Source: SURF-24 sp964537965
GTDB lineage: Bacteria > Bacteroidota > Ignavibacteria > Ignavibacteriales > SURF-24
Assembly: GCA_964537965.1 (NCBI GenBank)
Contig: CAZIDB010000039.1
Coordinates: 1 to 26,967, forward strand
Reading direction: 5' to 3'
DNA length: 26,967 nucleotides
Shown: positions 1 through 8,093 of the stretch, piece after piece
Position numbering within the stretch: position 1 is the first letter of the stretch
How the letters are laid out: the number at the start of each line of letters is the position of its first letter
Made by a program: the position numbers and the translations under genes
Notes under the pieces: generated by a model
What the model was told of the DNA's origin: nothing
What the model saw: only the letters and a program-made list of their open reading frames with translations
Databases searched by the model: none

Positions 1-893
1 TCGTTGATGATTCTTCGGATGACGGCAGTTATGAATTCATCCGACATTCAATTCAATCCTGTCAAAACTTCAGACTGATTAAAGCTGAGAATAAAATTTA
101 TCCCGGTAAAAAAGGCGCATTAGAATTTGGAATTGCTTCGGCAAAGTTTCCAAATATATTAATTACCGACGGGGATTGTGTTGTAAGCAAAAACTGGTTA
201 AGGGAATTTTCAAATATATTTTCCAACGGATTTGATTTTACGTTCGGTATATGCCCAATTAATAAAGGGAAAAACTTTATTAGTCTTTTATCATGTTTTG
301 AAAACCTGAGGACAGAAATTTTAACATTTGGTATCGCAAATCTTGGTCTTCCCTATTCAGCCGCGGCAAGAAGTCTTGGCTTTCGTAAAGAATCATTCAT
401 AAAAATCGGCGGTTATAAAAATACTGTTGAAGCGCTGAGCGGTGATGATGACTTATTAATAAGAGAAGCCGTAAAGAATAAATTGAAAATAGGAATTCTA
501 ACTGAACCCGGTACTTTTGTTTTTTCAAATTCAGAATCCACTTTGCCTGAATACTTCCATCAAAAGAAAAGACATACTTCCACATCAAATCACTACTTGT
601 TCAGGCATCAGCTCATTTTAGGTCTTTGGCATTTTACAAGTTTAGTATCACTTGGTTCAGTTTTTCTGGTTTTTATATCAATCTATTTCATTGCCCCTTT
701 CCTAATAAAATTACTATTGGATATTTATATTGTAAAAAAATATATGAAGCGGTTTGGAGTTGAGTTTAAGTTATATGAAATAGTCTGTTTACAATTCTGC
801 TACGAAATATTTCTCGTTATTCATTACCTGAGAGCTACCTTCAGCAGAAAGATTACCTGGGAAAAAGCTGATGACATCAAATCGAAAAATTAA
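1..893 (+). CDS. GT2-family glycosyltransferase, membrane-anchored, 5' end cut by window edge
   Basis: The reading frame is open from base 3 to the TAA at 891-893, giving 296 visible codons; the start lies before the window. The visible protein opens with VDDSSDDGS, the early nucleotide-sugar-binding acidic motif of GT-A glycosyltransferases. It continues with LITDGDC (the DxD-type metal/sugar motif) and SGDDDLLIREA (an acidic ED-like motif), then QKKRH, close to the Q/RxxRW-like acceptor motif. After this come at least two hydrophobic stretches (around bases 610-720 and 780-840), so the enzyme is likely anchored in the inner membrane with its catalytic part in the cytoplasm. It probably adds a sugar to a lipid or surface-glycan acceptor; the donor and acceptor cannot be told. 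Its last 23 bases overlap the next gene, suggesting one transcript. Family call is firm, substrate unknown. Confidence 0.88.
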   Translation, partial: VDDSSDDGSYEFIRHSIQSCQNFRLIKAENKIYPGKKGALEFGIASAKFPNILITDGDCVVSKNWLREFSNIFSNGFDFTFGICPINKGKNFISLLSCFENLRTEILTFGIANLGLPYSAAARSLGFRKESFIKIGGYKNTVEALSGDDDLLIREAVKNKLKIGILTEPGTFVFSNSESTLPEYFHQKKRHTSTSNHYLFRHQLILGLWHFTSLVSLGSVFLVFISIYFIAPFLIKLLLDIYIVKKYMKRFGVEFKLYEIVCLQFCYEIFLVIHYLRATFSRKITWEKADDIKSKN

Positions 894-1671
894 TAAACCC
901 GAATTGTGGGCAAAGTCTGATTCACTATCTAAGGATAGAGGTGAATTTGTTAAAACCTTAGTTGAAAAATTTATAAAATGTGAAAACCTGAGTGTGCTTG
1001 ATATCGGTTGCGGTGCAGGTGGTACATCTGCTGTTTTTGCAACTTCAAATTTTATTGTAAGCATAGACAGAACACGGCATGAATTGATTGAAAGTAAAAT
1101 GAATGTTAAGCATAGATTCGTTATGAGTGATGCGCTCAATCTTCCATTTAAGCAGGCTTCATTTGACCTTATCATTCTTCAGGATGTAATTGAACATCTT
1201 GAAATTTCATCCGAATTCATTCCAGGTTTATCGCGTCTGTTAAAAAAATCCGGTAAAATATTTTTAAGTACACCAAATAAATTGTCTGTCTTCAACTTAA
1301 TGAGTGATCCGCATTGGGGGATGCCGTTTGTTTCTGTAATGAGCAGAAATTTTTTAAGAAAATATATTCTGCCGGTAGTCCGAAGCCAAGACAGCAACAG
1401 GAAAGATATTGCCAGGCTTTATTCAATTACAAAAATATATAATTTGTTTTATAAAGAATTTGAAATGAGATTACTGACAACTTTAGTTGTAAAAGAATTA
1501 TTCACAAATTCAAAAGGAATACTGTGGAGTAAATTCCACCTATTCCTTCTGCAAACTTGTAAAAAACTCAGATTAGATTACCTTGTAAAAAAATCTGCAA
1601 ATGACAACGCAGGTATTCTTAATAAATATTTTACACCGACATTCTATTTCATTCTAACTAAAAGAAGTTAA
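871..1671 (+). CDS. Class I SAM-dependent methyltransferase
   Basis: A 266-residue protein with a Rossmann-type methyltransferase core. Motif I VLDIGCGAGG is at residues 42-51, the acidic residue ending strand 2 is in VSID (63-66), the adenine-contacting stretch is SDALNLPF (86-93), and FDLIILQDVIEHL (98-110) is the post-motif-II region typical of the UbiE/Methyltransf_11 type. The C-terminal ~120 residues are basic, hydrophobic and have no motif I recognise; they may bind the acceptor. The ATG lies inside the upstream glycosyltransferase gene (23-base overlap), so the two are probably translationally coupled and act on the same glycan or lipid-linked intermediate. Its stop is only one base from the stop of the opposing GH9 gene, leaving no room for a conventional terminator. 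Small-molecule target unknown. Confidence 0.85.
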   Translation: MTSNRKINKPELWAKSDSLSKDRGEFVKTLVEKFIKCENLSVLDIGCGAGGTSAVFATSNFIVSIDRTRHELIESKMNVKHRFVMSDALNLPFKQASFDLIILQDVIEHLEISSEFIPGLSRLLKKSGKIFLSTPNKLSVFNLMSDPHWGMPFVSVMSRNFLRKYILPVVRSQDSNRKDIARLYSITKIYNLFYKEFEMRLLTTLVVKELFTNSKGILWSKFHLFLLQTCKKLRLDYLVKKSANDNAGILNKYFTPTFYFILTKRS

Positions 1672-1672
1672 T

Positions 1673-4141
1673 CTATTCCATCACAGTAAAACTATATCCG
1701 CGTTTCTTTAATGCAGTTAATAAACTATCAAGCTTTTTATAAAATTTATCTGTTCTGTCCGGGTGAGTTCCAATATGAGTTAACAGGATAAAACCGTTCA
1801 GTCCGTCTTTATTATTGGCCTCATAGTCAAGAATTTTTTTATAGATAGCATCACTGCTTAAATAGTTTTTCATATCCGGTGTTGTGTAATCAGCATTAGA
1901 AGAAGTGCCGGGTGAATAATTAATTAATTGAATTCCTATTTCCCTGCACCAGTCGCTTATTTTTTGGTTGAACCATTCATATGGCGGCATAAAATATTTT
2001 GCGGCTTTTTTCTCAATACCAAATTTCTCCATCTCAGCATAATTGTTTTTCAGGTCGTTCAGAAATTCTTCTTTTGTAACTAATAAAGAATCACGGTTTT
2101 CCCATGGAGCATACAACAAATGTTTATCCGAATGTGGTCCAAGATAATGACCATCGTTTTTCAAGCCGTAAATAACCGGGGCAAATTTATTATTCCTGTA
2201 GAAATCACCGGTAAAGAAAAACATTGCTTTTACTTTATGTTTCCTTAGAACTTTACGGATAATTTCTCCTCCTTCGCCATAATCTCCGCCTGTAAATACA
2301 AGATGAATTTCTTTCTTTGTTCTGTCTGTACGAATTATTCCGCCTTCATCATATTCATACAAACCTGAAGAAGTTTTAGAAGTTACTCCTTCGTTTTGCA
2401 TTTCAGAAAGATAATAAGTAAGACTGGCTGTTCCATCCATCGTTGGTTCATTGGTTGAATAATCACCATAATCATCATGATAGACTATTCTGCCCGGCTG
2501 GCAATCTGCATATTCATCCGGCACAGACAGTGTTAATCCTTTTAGATAATTAAATATGGAAGAATAAATCGGTCCGTCAACTAATCCTCCGTCAATCCTT
2601 CTTTTGGTAATTATTTGTATTGATGAATGAGGATCTTCAGGGTAATCTCCGTATTCAGGTAAACCGATTATCATACTTGTCCCCCAGGGATTGCAGCCGA
2701 ACAACCAATCTCGTAATGCCGCTTCCATTTCAAGATATTTTGATTCACCGGTAATTTCTGTAAGTAACCTTGACTGCGTGAGCATAGCAGCTACTAAATT
2801 ATTCGAACACCAGATAAAAGGAATTCCAATTAAGAAAGGATTTGATTTCCCCTTTTCGTAAACAAGATCAACTCCCTTTTGCATAAACTGTTTAAACTGA
2901 CCTGACGCACTTGTTTGTCCTTTTGCAAGAAAGTAGTGACCAAGATTTAAAAATGGATACCACTGGTAATGTTTTGCAGTGTCTGCACCCATCCAGGGAG
3001 TTACAGTTTCCATTTTACCGAATTTAACAGCATCCTCAAAATATTTTTTGTTAGAACTAATATCATAAAGTTGAATGGCGGCTAATTCCATATCATCAAC
3101 ATAATTATCTTCTTCATAAAAATAAGGTGAAGTGCACGGAGCAGTCTGGCAAACTCCCGGATATTTTTTACCAAGTTCATAAGCATCGGCAGCTTTTTTC
3201 TTAATAACCTCTGCAAATTCAGGATAATATTTTCTTAAAATTCTTGAACCGAGGGCAAATGCTGATGCATATTTCCCGGCAGTGGAAGCAACACCTGTAG
3301 TTCTGTTTTTATACTGAAATACACCCTGCGGTTCACCCGAACAAAAATAAACCGGTCTTTCCAAACCTTTGCCATAACTTGCAGTATCTTTATTTGGTAA
3401 CCTGAAGCCTTTATGGTCTCTGTCATCTGCAAGTTGATTGAACATTAAATTAGGAGTAGGATTCATTTTGCATAACCAATCCAATCCCCATTTTGCCTGG
3501 TCAAGAATATCAGGAATTCCATTTGCTCCCGGATCACCATTTTTATCATATAAATCTTTAAAGTATTTCGGATTCTGCTGATAAGCAAATAGTAACTGGA
3601 AGACAGCATTTGCAGAAGTTGTTACATACTGAAGATAATCGGTAGCATCATGCCATCCGCCAAATGCATCCATATGTGTGGAATCAAGTTTAGGATGATA
3701 AATAATATAACCGTCATGAGTATGACAGGAATCTTTTAGAAAGGGATTATAACCGCTTTGCTGGTGCCTCATATATTTCAAAAGGAAATCTGCAGTGCCA
3801 TCATAAACATCATTTGCAATTCTAAAGTTTGGTGATCTGATTTCTCCGACTCTTAAATAATATGCTCCATCCTCCTGAAATGCAGTAAAGTCTAATCTGA
3901 AGCTTGAGGTGAAATTGCCGTAAGCGCCGTAATTTTTTATTGATTGTCCCTGCCAGATTGATTTACCAGTTAAAGCATCACAGATTTCAAAAAATGTCGG
4001 GTTAACTTTTTGCTTTGAAATAAGAACCGCAACCTTGATAGATTTATTTAAATATCCAAGCTGATTAATTCTAATCCAGGAATCCTGGGCAGCAATCATA
4101 TTTACAAAGAATAAAATGATTACCAAACCTTTTTTGAACAT
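1673..4141 (-). CDS. Secreted GH9 glycoside hydrolase fused to a polysaccharide deacetylase-like (CE4/NodB) domain
   Basis: An 822-residue protein with a signal peptide (about residues 1-18, ending AAQ). Residues ~20-110 form the Ig-like domain that precedes many GH9 catalytic domains, marked by IRINQLGY. Residues ~112-580 are the GH9 (alpha/alpha)6 domain: GGWHDATDY at 161-169 supplies the two catalytic-base aspartates (D165, D168), and DYSTNEP (560-566) supplies the general acid E565. GH9 enzymes are mostly beta-glucanases or cellulases, with some exo-glucosaminidases. Residues ~608-822 resemble the NodB deacetylase fold: HSDKH at 670-674 gives the metal-binding histidines, MPPYEW (718-723) the arginine/proline-loop region, and LLTH (786-789) the late histidine. 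The usual TFDDG is replaced by VFTGGD (615-620). A short upstream AGGT supports the ATG. It follows the MATE gene by 67 bases. A combined action on chitosan-like or partly acetylated beta-glycans is inference. Confidence 0.88.
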   Translation of the reverse strand: MFKKGLVIILFFVNMIAAQDSWIRINQLGYLNKSIKVAVLISKQKVNPTFFEICDALTGKSIWQGQSIKNYGAYGNFTSSFRLDFTAFQEDGAYYLRVGEIRSPNFRIANDVYDGTADFLLKYMRHQQSGYNPFLKDSCHTHDGYIIYHPKLDSTHMDAFGGWHDATDYLQYVTTSANAVFQLLFAYQQNPKYFKDLYDKNGDPGANGIPDILDQAKWGLDWLCKMNPTPNLMFNQLADDRDHKGFRLPNKDTASYGKGLERPVYFCSGEPQGVFQYKNRTTGVASTAGKYASAFALGSRILRKYYPEFAEVIKKKAADAYELGKKYPGVCQTAPCTSPYFYEEDNYVDDMELAAIQLYDISSNKKYFEDAVKFGKMETVTPWMGADTAKHYQWYPFLNLGHYFLAKGQTSASGQFKQFMQKGVDLVYEKGKSNPFLIGIPFIWCSNNLVAAMLTQSRLLTEITGESKYLEMEAALRDWLFGCNPWGTSMIIGLPEYGDYPEDPHSSIQIITKRRIDGGLVDGPIYSSIFNYLKGLTLSVPDEYADCQPGRIVYHDDYGDYSTNEPTMDGTASLTYYLSEMQNEGVTSKTSSGLYEYDEGGIIRTDRTKKEIHLVFTGGDYGEGGEIIRKVLRKHKVKAMFFFTGDFYRNNKFAPVIYGLKNDGHYLGPHSDKHLLYAPWENRDSLLVTKEEFLNDLKNNYAEMEKFGIEKKAAKYFMPPYEWFNQKISDWCREIGIQLINYSPGTSSNADYTTPDMKNYLSSDAIYKKILDYEANNKDGLNGFILLTHIGTHPDRTDKFYKKLDSLLTALKKRGYSFTVME

Positions 4142-4208
4142 ATTGCACCTATAATTCTTTTCTTTGTATGAGAAGATAAATAAAATGGAAGAAAAATTTA
4201 ATCTAAAA

Positions 4209-5546
4209 TTATAGTCGAATTTTTTTCTTGCTTCTTAAATTAAATCTTGTATTAAGTAATATTGCAGAGGTCGCTAAACCGAAGACGTATCCTAACCAGA
4301 TTCCGTTTACACCCATATTTAATAAAAAAGCAAATGCATATCCGGAAGGGATCATTATTATCCAGTATGCAGTAAAAGTAATAATTGTTGGAATTTTTAC
4401 ATCAATTAACCCTCTCAGGATTCCGAGACCAACAGCCTGCGAACCATCAAACACCTGGAATATTGCCGCAAAGATAAGAAGAACAGAAGCAATTGAAATT
4501 ACTTCCGGATTATCTATGTAAAGTGTCGGAAGAGTATTTTTAAGAATAATAAAAGCACAACCAAAAACAAGCATAGAACCCGCTCCTAATATTAAAGCGG
4601 AAAATCCTGCCCGTCTTGTTTCAATTATGTTTTCTGATCCTACACCATTGCCAACACGTATTGCGGCTGCGGAAGAAATTCCGGTTATTGCCATATAAGT
4701 AATTGAAGCAAGATTCATTGCTATCTGGTGTGCAGCCAATTGAATTGTACCGATCCATCCAACCATAACTGAACCGAAAGCAAAGGCACCTACTTCAAAA
4801 AAATACTGGATACCGCTTGGTAAACCGAGATTAAGAATTCTTTTCATCATCGCAAGATTTACTTTTTCCAGGTCCAGCAGTTTAAATTCTTTATAACGCT
4901 TACTTTTTAAAGCATACAATATTATAGCTATAGCCATAAATATTCTGTTGATTAAAGTTGATATTCCTGCACCATCGAGACCAAGAGCCGGGAAACCCCA
5001 ATTTCCGAAAATGAATAACCAGTTACCGAATGCATTAAACAGGTTTGCAAGAATTGTAATAACCATCGCAGGTATCATAACAGATAAACCTTCAATAAAC
5101 TGTTTAAAAGTCTGAAAGATCATTAATGGCAGAATTGAATACGCAATTATTCGCAGGTATGATGCTGCCGCAATTGCAACATTCTCCGGCTGATTAAAAT
5201 AAAAAATCAAATCAGCACAAATAAGAAGTACAATGCAGAGAATAACGCCGAATACAGTATTTAAAATCAATCCTTGTTTAACAAGGCTGCTGCATTCATC
5301 CGGTTTGTTAGCACTTGAAGCAATAGCAACCAAAGGAGAAATTGCAAACGTAACTCCCAATCCAATTACGAAAATCAGAAAGAACAGACCATTGGCTATT
5401 GCTGATGCCGCTAAAGGTACTGCTCCAACTCTTCCAATCATTAAGCTGTCAACAACTCCCATCATCATATGACCTAACTGACCAATTACAATAGGATAAG
5501 CTAACAAAGTCGTATTTTTAAAATGTTGTTTATATGAAAGATTCAT
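4209..5546 (-). CDS. MATE-family multidrug/metabolite efflux transporter
   Basis: A 445-residue polytopic membrane protein of the MATE family, which exports cationic drugs or metabolites in exchange for Na+ or H+. The N-terminus carries the family hallmark: LAYPIVIGQLGHMMMGVVDSL, then MIGRVGAVPLAASAIAN. A second repeat with LPSGIQYFFEVGAFAFGS and IGTIQLAAHQIAMNLAS shows the two pseudo-symmetric six-helix halves, as expected for about 12 membrane segments. The frame is open further upstream to 5630, but those extra codons run into the 3' part of a strong hairpin terminator. The ATG at 5546 (MNLSYKQ) gives the normal family length, so I start there. It has no clear Shine-Dalgarno, common in this group. 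A promoter-like site and a structured leader precede it (5598-5790), and the GH9 gene follows. Substrate cannot be read from the sequence. Confidence 0.9.
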   Translation of the reverse strand: MNLSYKQHFKNTTLLAYPIVIGQLGHMMMGVVDSLMIGRVGAVPLAASAIANGLFFLIFVIGLGVTFAISPLVAIASSANKPDECSSLVKQGLILNTVFGVILCIVLLICADLIFYFNQPENVAIAAASYLRIIAYSILPLMIFQTFKQFIEGLSVMIPAMVITILANLFNAFGNWLFIFGNWGFPALGLDGAGISTLINRIFMAIAIILYALKSKRYKEFKLLDLEKVNLAMMKRILNLGLPSGIQYFFEVGAFAFGSVMVGWIGTIQLAAHQIAMNLASITYMAITGISSAAAIRVGNGVGSENIIETRRAGFSALILGAGSMLVFGCAFIILKNTLPTLYIDNPEVISIASVLLIFAAIFQVFDGSQAVGLGILRGLIDVKIPTIITFTAYWIIMIPSGYAFAFLLNMGVNGIWLGYVFGLATSAILLNTRFNLRSKKKIRL

Positions 5547-5597
5547 TATGGTTAAAGATAATTGAAGATTAGTGGTATCTGCAAGATTAGATTGAAA

Positions 5598-5757
5598 ATA
5601 AAAAAACCCCACCGGGTTTAAGCAAATCATCTAAAAAGAAGATTAACCTTTCCGATGGGGCTGAGGGGTCGCCATGAAAATGGCATTTAAGAACTTTTCA
5701 ATCAATTAACAGTTTAATTTATTACACAATTTCACAGCGCCTCTCATTGTTAACTTT
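5598..5757 (-). promoter_or_regulatory. Structured leader with candidate attenuator upstream of the MATE gene
   Basis: Read on the minus strand, the leader begins just after a promoter-like site and ends 53 bases before the MATE ATG. It holds a possible closing helix (5739-5746 with 5662-5668, one mismatch), a perfect 5-bp hairpin with a TTTC loop at 5684-5671, and a terminator hairpin ending in seven T. A CCCC tract at 5665-5668, just before the terminator's own CCCC arm, could pair with the same GGGG arm, so two exclusive folds are possible. I do not recognise a known riboswitch class. Alternatively it is simply the 3' terminator of the upstream regulator gene. Confidence 0.4.
5600..5660 (-). 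terminator. Rho-independent terminator, minus strand
   Basis: The outer stem pairs CCCCATCG (5660-5653) with CGGTGGGG (5614-5607) with one G-T pair. An inner GGTT/AACC helix and a further AATC...GATT hairpin with a TTTT loop extend it. Seven T follow directly (5606-5600). It lies after the LytTR regulator and before the MATE gene. Confidence 0.75.
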
Positions 5758-5762
5758 AATTA

Positions 5763-5790
5763 AATATAAAGCCTAAAAATGAATATACAA
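5763..5790 (-). promoter_or_regulatory. Sigma-70-like promoter candidate for the MATE leader
   Basis: Minus strand: TTGTAT (5790-5785), a 16-base spacer, then TATATT (5768-5763). A start near 5756 would give a leader of about 210 bases before the MATE ATG. AT-rich DNA makes chance matches common, so support is moderate. Confidence 0.4.
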
Positions 5791-5839
5791 GCTAAATGCG
5801 ATTAGTGGCCCAATAATAAGATAAATGGTCTGGCAATTT

Positions 5840-6643
5840 TCATTTAGAAAATCTATCCTTGAATTTTATGCTGTATCTTCTGCTCATATTTACAGGTTTT
5901 GATTCATTTTTTAGAAATACATTAAAAGCACGGTTAGATGTTCTAATTAACTTATCTACATAATCAAGGTTTATTATTGTCGATCTGTGAATCCTGATAA
6001 AATTATTACCAGGCAAAATTTCTTCCCATTCTTTCATTGTTTTCCTGAAAAAAAATCTGTTGCCGTCAAAGGTCATTATCTTTGAATAATCTCCGACTGA
6101 ATTGATCATCTTAATTGTTCTTACTTTGACAAGCTTATGTCGTTCATCGGAATCGACAAGTATCTTATCATCCAGATCTAGTTTTTCAAGAACCCCGTCT
6201 TCTAAGTTCTTTTCTTCAGGTTGAATGCTGCTCTCTTTTTGCTTTAACAATGAAGAAAAATATTTCTTTATTGCTTCCTGCCTTTTCAATCTTGATGAAA
6301 CTGCATTCAGCAATTCTTTCCTGGTTATCGGAGTAGTTAAATAATCGTCTGCCCCCTTCTCCATTGCCTGCCTGTATAAAGTTCTTTCTGTTTTAGGTGC
6401 AATAAAAAAAAATATAGTTGAAAGTAAAGAATTATTATTCCGGATTTCGGAGAGGATTTCTAATCCATCAATATCTTTTCCTTTAAGACTACAAAGAATA
6501 AGATTTGGCTTCTCACGGTTAGCTATCAGCAATCCCGATTTTTTATTCCCTGCTATTATTACTTTATATTTTTCTTTCTTTAAAGTACCTGATAGAAATG
6601 AAATCATTCCCTCATCATTTTCAATTATCAGTATTTTAAACAA
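5840..6643 (-). CDS. LytTR-family regulator with a degenerate (pseudo-)receiver domain
   Basis: A 267-residue protein from a TTG at 6643-6641, preceded by AAAGGAA seven to twelve bases upstream. This start places KILIIEND at residues 3-10, the normal first strand of a receiver domain; reading further up only enters the N gap. Residues 1-~120 align with a receiver (PNLILCSLKGKDIDG; GADDYLTTP), but the phosphoacceptor Asp is Ser52, the switch Thr/Ser is Ile81 and the conserved Lys is Thr104. A linker follows. Residues ~160-262 form a LytTR DNA-binding domain (GDYSKIMT, FFFRKTMKEWEEILP, FIRIHRSTIINLDYVDKL). Family knowledge: LytTR regulators bind direct repeats upstream of target genes. No histidine kinase is adjacent. 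Control by phosphorylation is unlikely if the residue changes are real; ligand binding or protein contact is inference. Confidence 0.87.
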   Translation of the reverse strand: MFKILIIENDEGMISFLSGTLKKEKYKVIIAGNKKSGLLIANREKPNLILCSLKGKDIDGLEILSEIRNNNSLLSTIFFFIAPKTERTLYRQAMEKGADDYLTTPITRKELLNAVSSRLKRQEAIKKYFSSLLKQKESSIQPEEKNLEDGVLEKLDLDDKILVDSDERHKLVKVRTIKMINSVGDYSKIMTFDGNRFFFRKTMKEWEEILPGNNFIRIHRSTIINLDYVDKLIRTSNRAFNVFLKNESKPVNMSRRYSIKFKDRFSK

Positions 6644-6673
6644 ATAATTTCCTTTCGCATTTATTTTTATCAA

Positions 6674-6773
6674 NNNNNNNNNNNNNNNNNNNNNNNNNNN
6701 NNNNNNNNNNNNNNNNNNNNNNNNNNNNNNNNNNNNNNNNNNNNNNNNNNNNNNNNNNNNNNNNNNNNNNNNN
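6674..6773. other. Assembly gap (100 N)
   Basis: Exactly 100 N, a conventional scaffold-gap placeholder, so the true length is unknown. It hides the 3' end of the DUF4139 gene and most of the region upstream of the LytTR regulator. Open frames running across the N are artefacts. Confidence 0.98.
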
Positions 6774-8009
6774 CCCAAGATACCTTTCAACTTCAACAAC
6801 AACATCCTCTTTTTTCCTGTTCTTAATTTTGATTTCAAAGGATTGTTCATTTACCTTGTCAGAAATCTTTTTAAATTCAGTCTGAGTTTCCTCAACAACA
6901 ATATCAAATGCATCTCCAATTTTCAGTTTAACCTTTTCTTCGCGCGGTGTATGATCAATCATATCTTCACCTACAAACTCAATTGATTTTCCATCGGATT
7001 TCATTACCCTTACTTTTCCTTTAGGCATTGGTACACCAAGGTTATTGCTCTCTTTATTTTCAAATTCAACAACAACAGATACTTTTCCGGCAGAACTTGA
7101 ATTATTCCAATATCTCTGCCCGCTTTTATATAAAAACTTTTTCATGATATTTACGTTAGAAGCTTCGAAAAGAGAAATTTGTTTTGTTTCATTATTAGCA
7201 AGAGTTGTCGGTCTTTCAAGGTTGTAAATATGATATTCAAAGAATTCTTTTTCTTCAAACTGCTGACCCGCCTGAACGCTTTCAGTTTTGTATAGTCTTA
7301 TTTCATCTGTTGCATACTGAGTTGGACGGACAATATTGACATCACCGGCTACCAGTTTTAACAAAGCATTATCATATGTTGCCCCGGAATTATTTTCAAC
7401 ACTTACCCACGAATTTAAATCAAGCTTAGAATCATTCTCATTCAGCACTGCAACATATTCTGCATGCCAGTTAAGTCCTGATGTCTGGTAAGAAATTTCC
7501 ACATCCTGTTTTTTTGACTGCGGAGAATTTACAAGCCAGACTAAGGTTGGCTTTGTAATTAAACCTTCAGGCAACGAACTTACATTAAACCTGTATTTGC
7601 CGGTGTTCGGTATCATCAGTAAACCACCTTCCTTTTTCTGCAGAACTATTTGTCCACCATAATTTGAAAGAAGTTTACCTTCCAGCATTTCGCCCGTTTC
7701 GGAAATTAATTGAATATCCTTATCGATATACTTCTGAAGTATTTTATCGAAGTTGACCAAATCATATTTATAATTTTGCTCAATAACTTCTCCATCAAGA
7801 TTTATATGAACGCTTGTCGGGTCAATCATCTGGGCAACATCACGAATTTCTATTTCCGATTTACCTGATTTAATATCGAGGTAACGTACGTCTTTTACAA
7901 TCCCAATGTTCTGGTTATAAACAGTAACAGCAACAGATTTTCTTTCCTGCGGAAATATTTGTCCGTAAATAAAAACTGTTATTAGCAGAATCAAAGTCTT
8001 TCTAAACAT
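6774..8009 (-). CDS. Secreted DUF4139 domain protein, 3' end lost in the assembly gap
   Basis: 412 codons are visible from the ATG at 8009 to the gap edge. An N-terminal signal peptide (residues 1 to about 20, hydrophobic core LILLITVFIYG) indicates export. The N-terminal part (VAVTVYNQNIGIVKDVRYLDIKSG) and the middle (VEISYQTSGLNWHAEYVAVLN, then VENNSGATYDNALLKLVAGDVN) are the typical features of DUF4139 proteins, which are predicted beta-rich with no established enzyme activity. The visible frame stops at VEVERYLG, about where the last strands of the domain should begin, so perhaps 40-60 residues are missing. GGAGAG a few bases before the ATG is a good ribosome binding site. It follows the MFS gene by 84 bases. 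Function unknown; an envelope role is a guess from the signal peptide. Confidence 0.82.
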
Positions 8010-8093
8010 TTTCTCTCCATAGTTTATTATTTAATTCGTTTACCATTTTAACTTCTTAAAAAAATATTTGTTTCTGTCTCATAATAAATTGTT

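Noticed and set aside
5547..5630. Earlier start for the MATE protein at 5630
   Set aside because: The extra 28 residues have no family similarity and their codons run into the 3' arm of the terminator hairpin; the ATG at 5546 gives the normal N-terminus.
6636..6773. Extension of the DUF4139 frame through the N run to a stop at 6636
   Set aside because: The codons after the gap are the antisense-frame reading of the LytTR start region and do not look like a DUF4139 end.
5840..6850. A 336-residue open frame joining the LytTR gene to sequence beyond the N gap
   Set aside because: It crosses 100 N of unknown length and sequence. The receiver fold begins naturally at the TTG at 6643, with a ribosome binding site.
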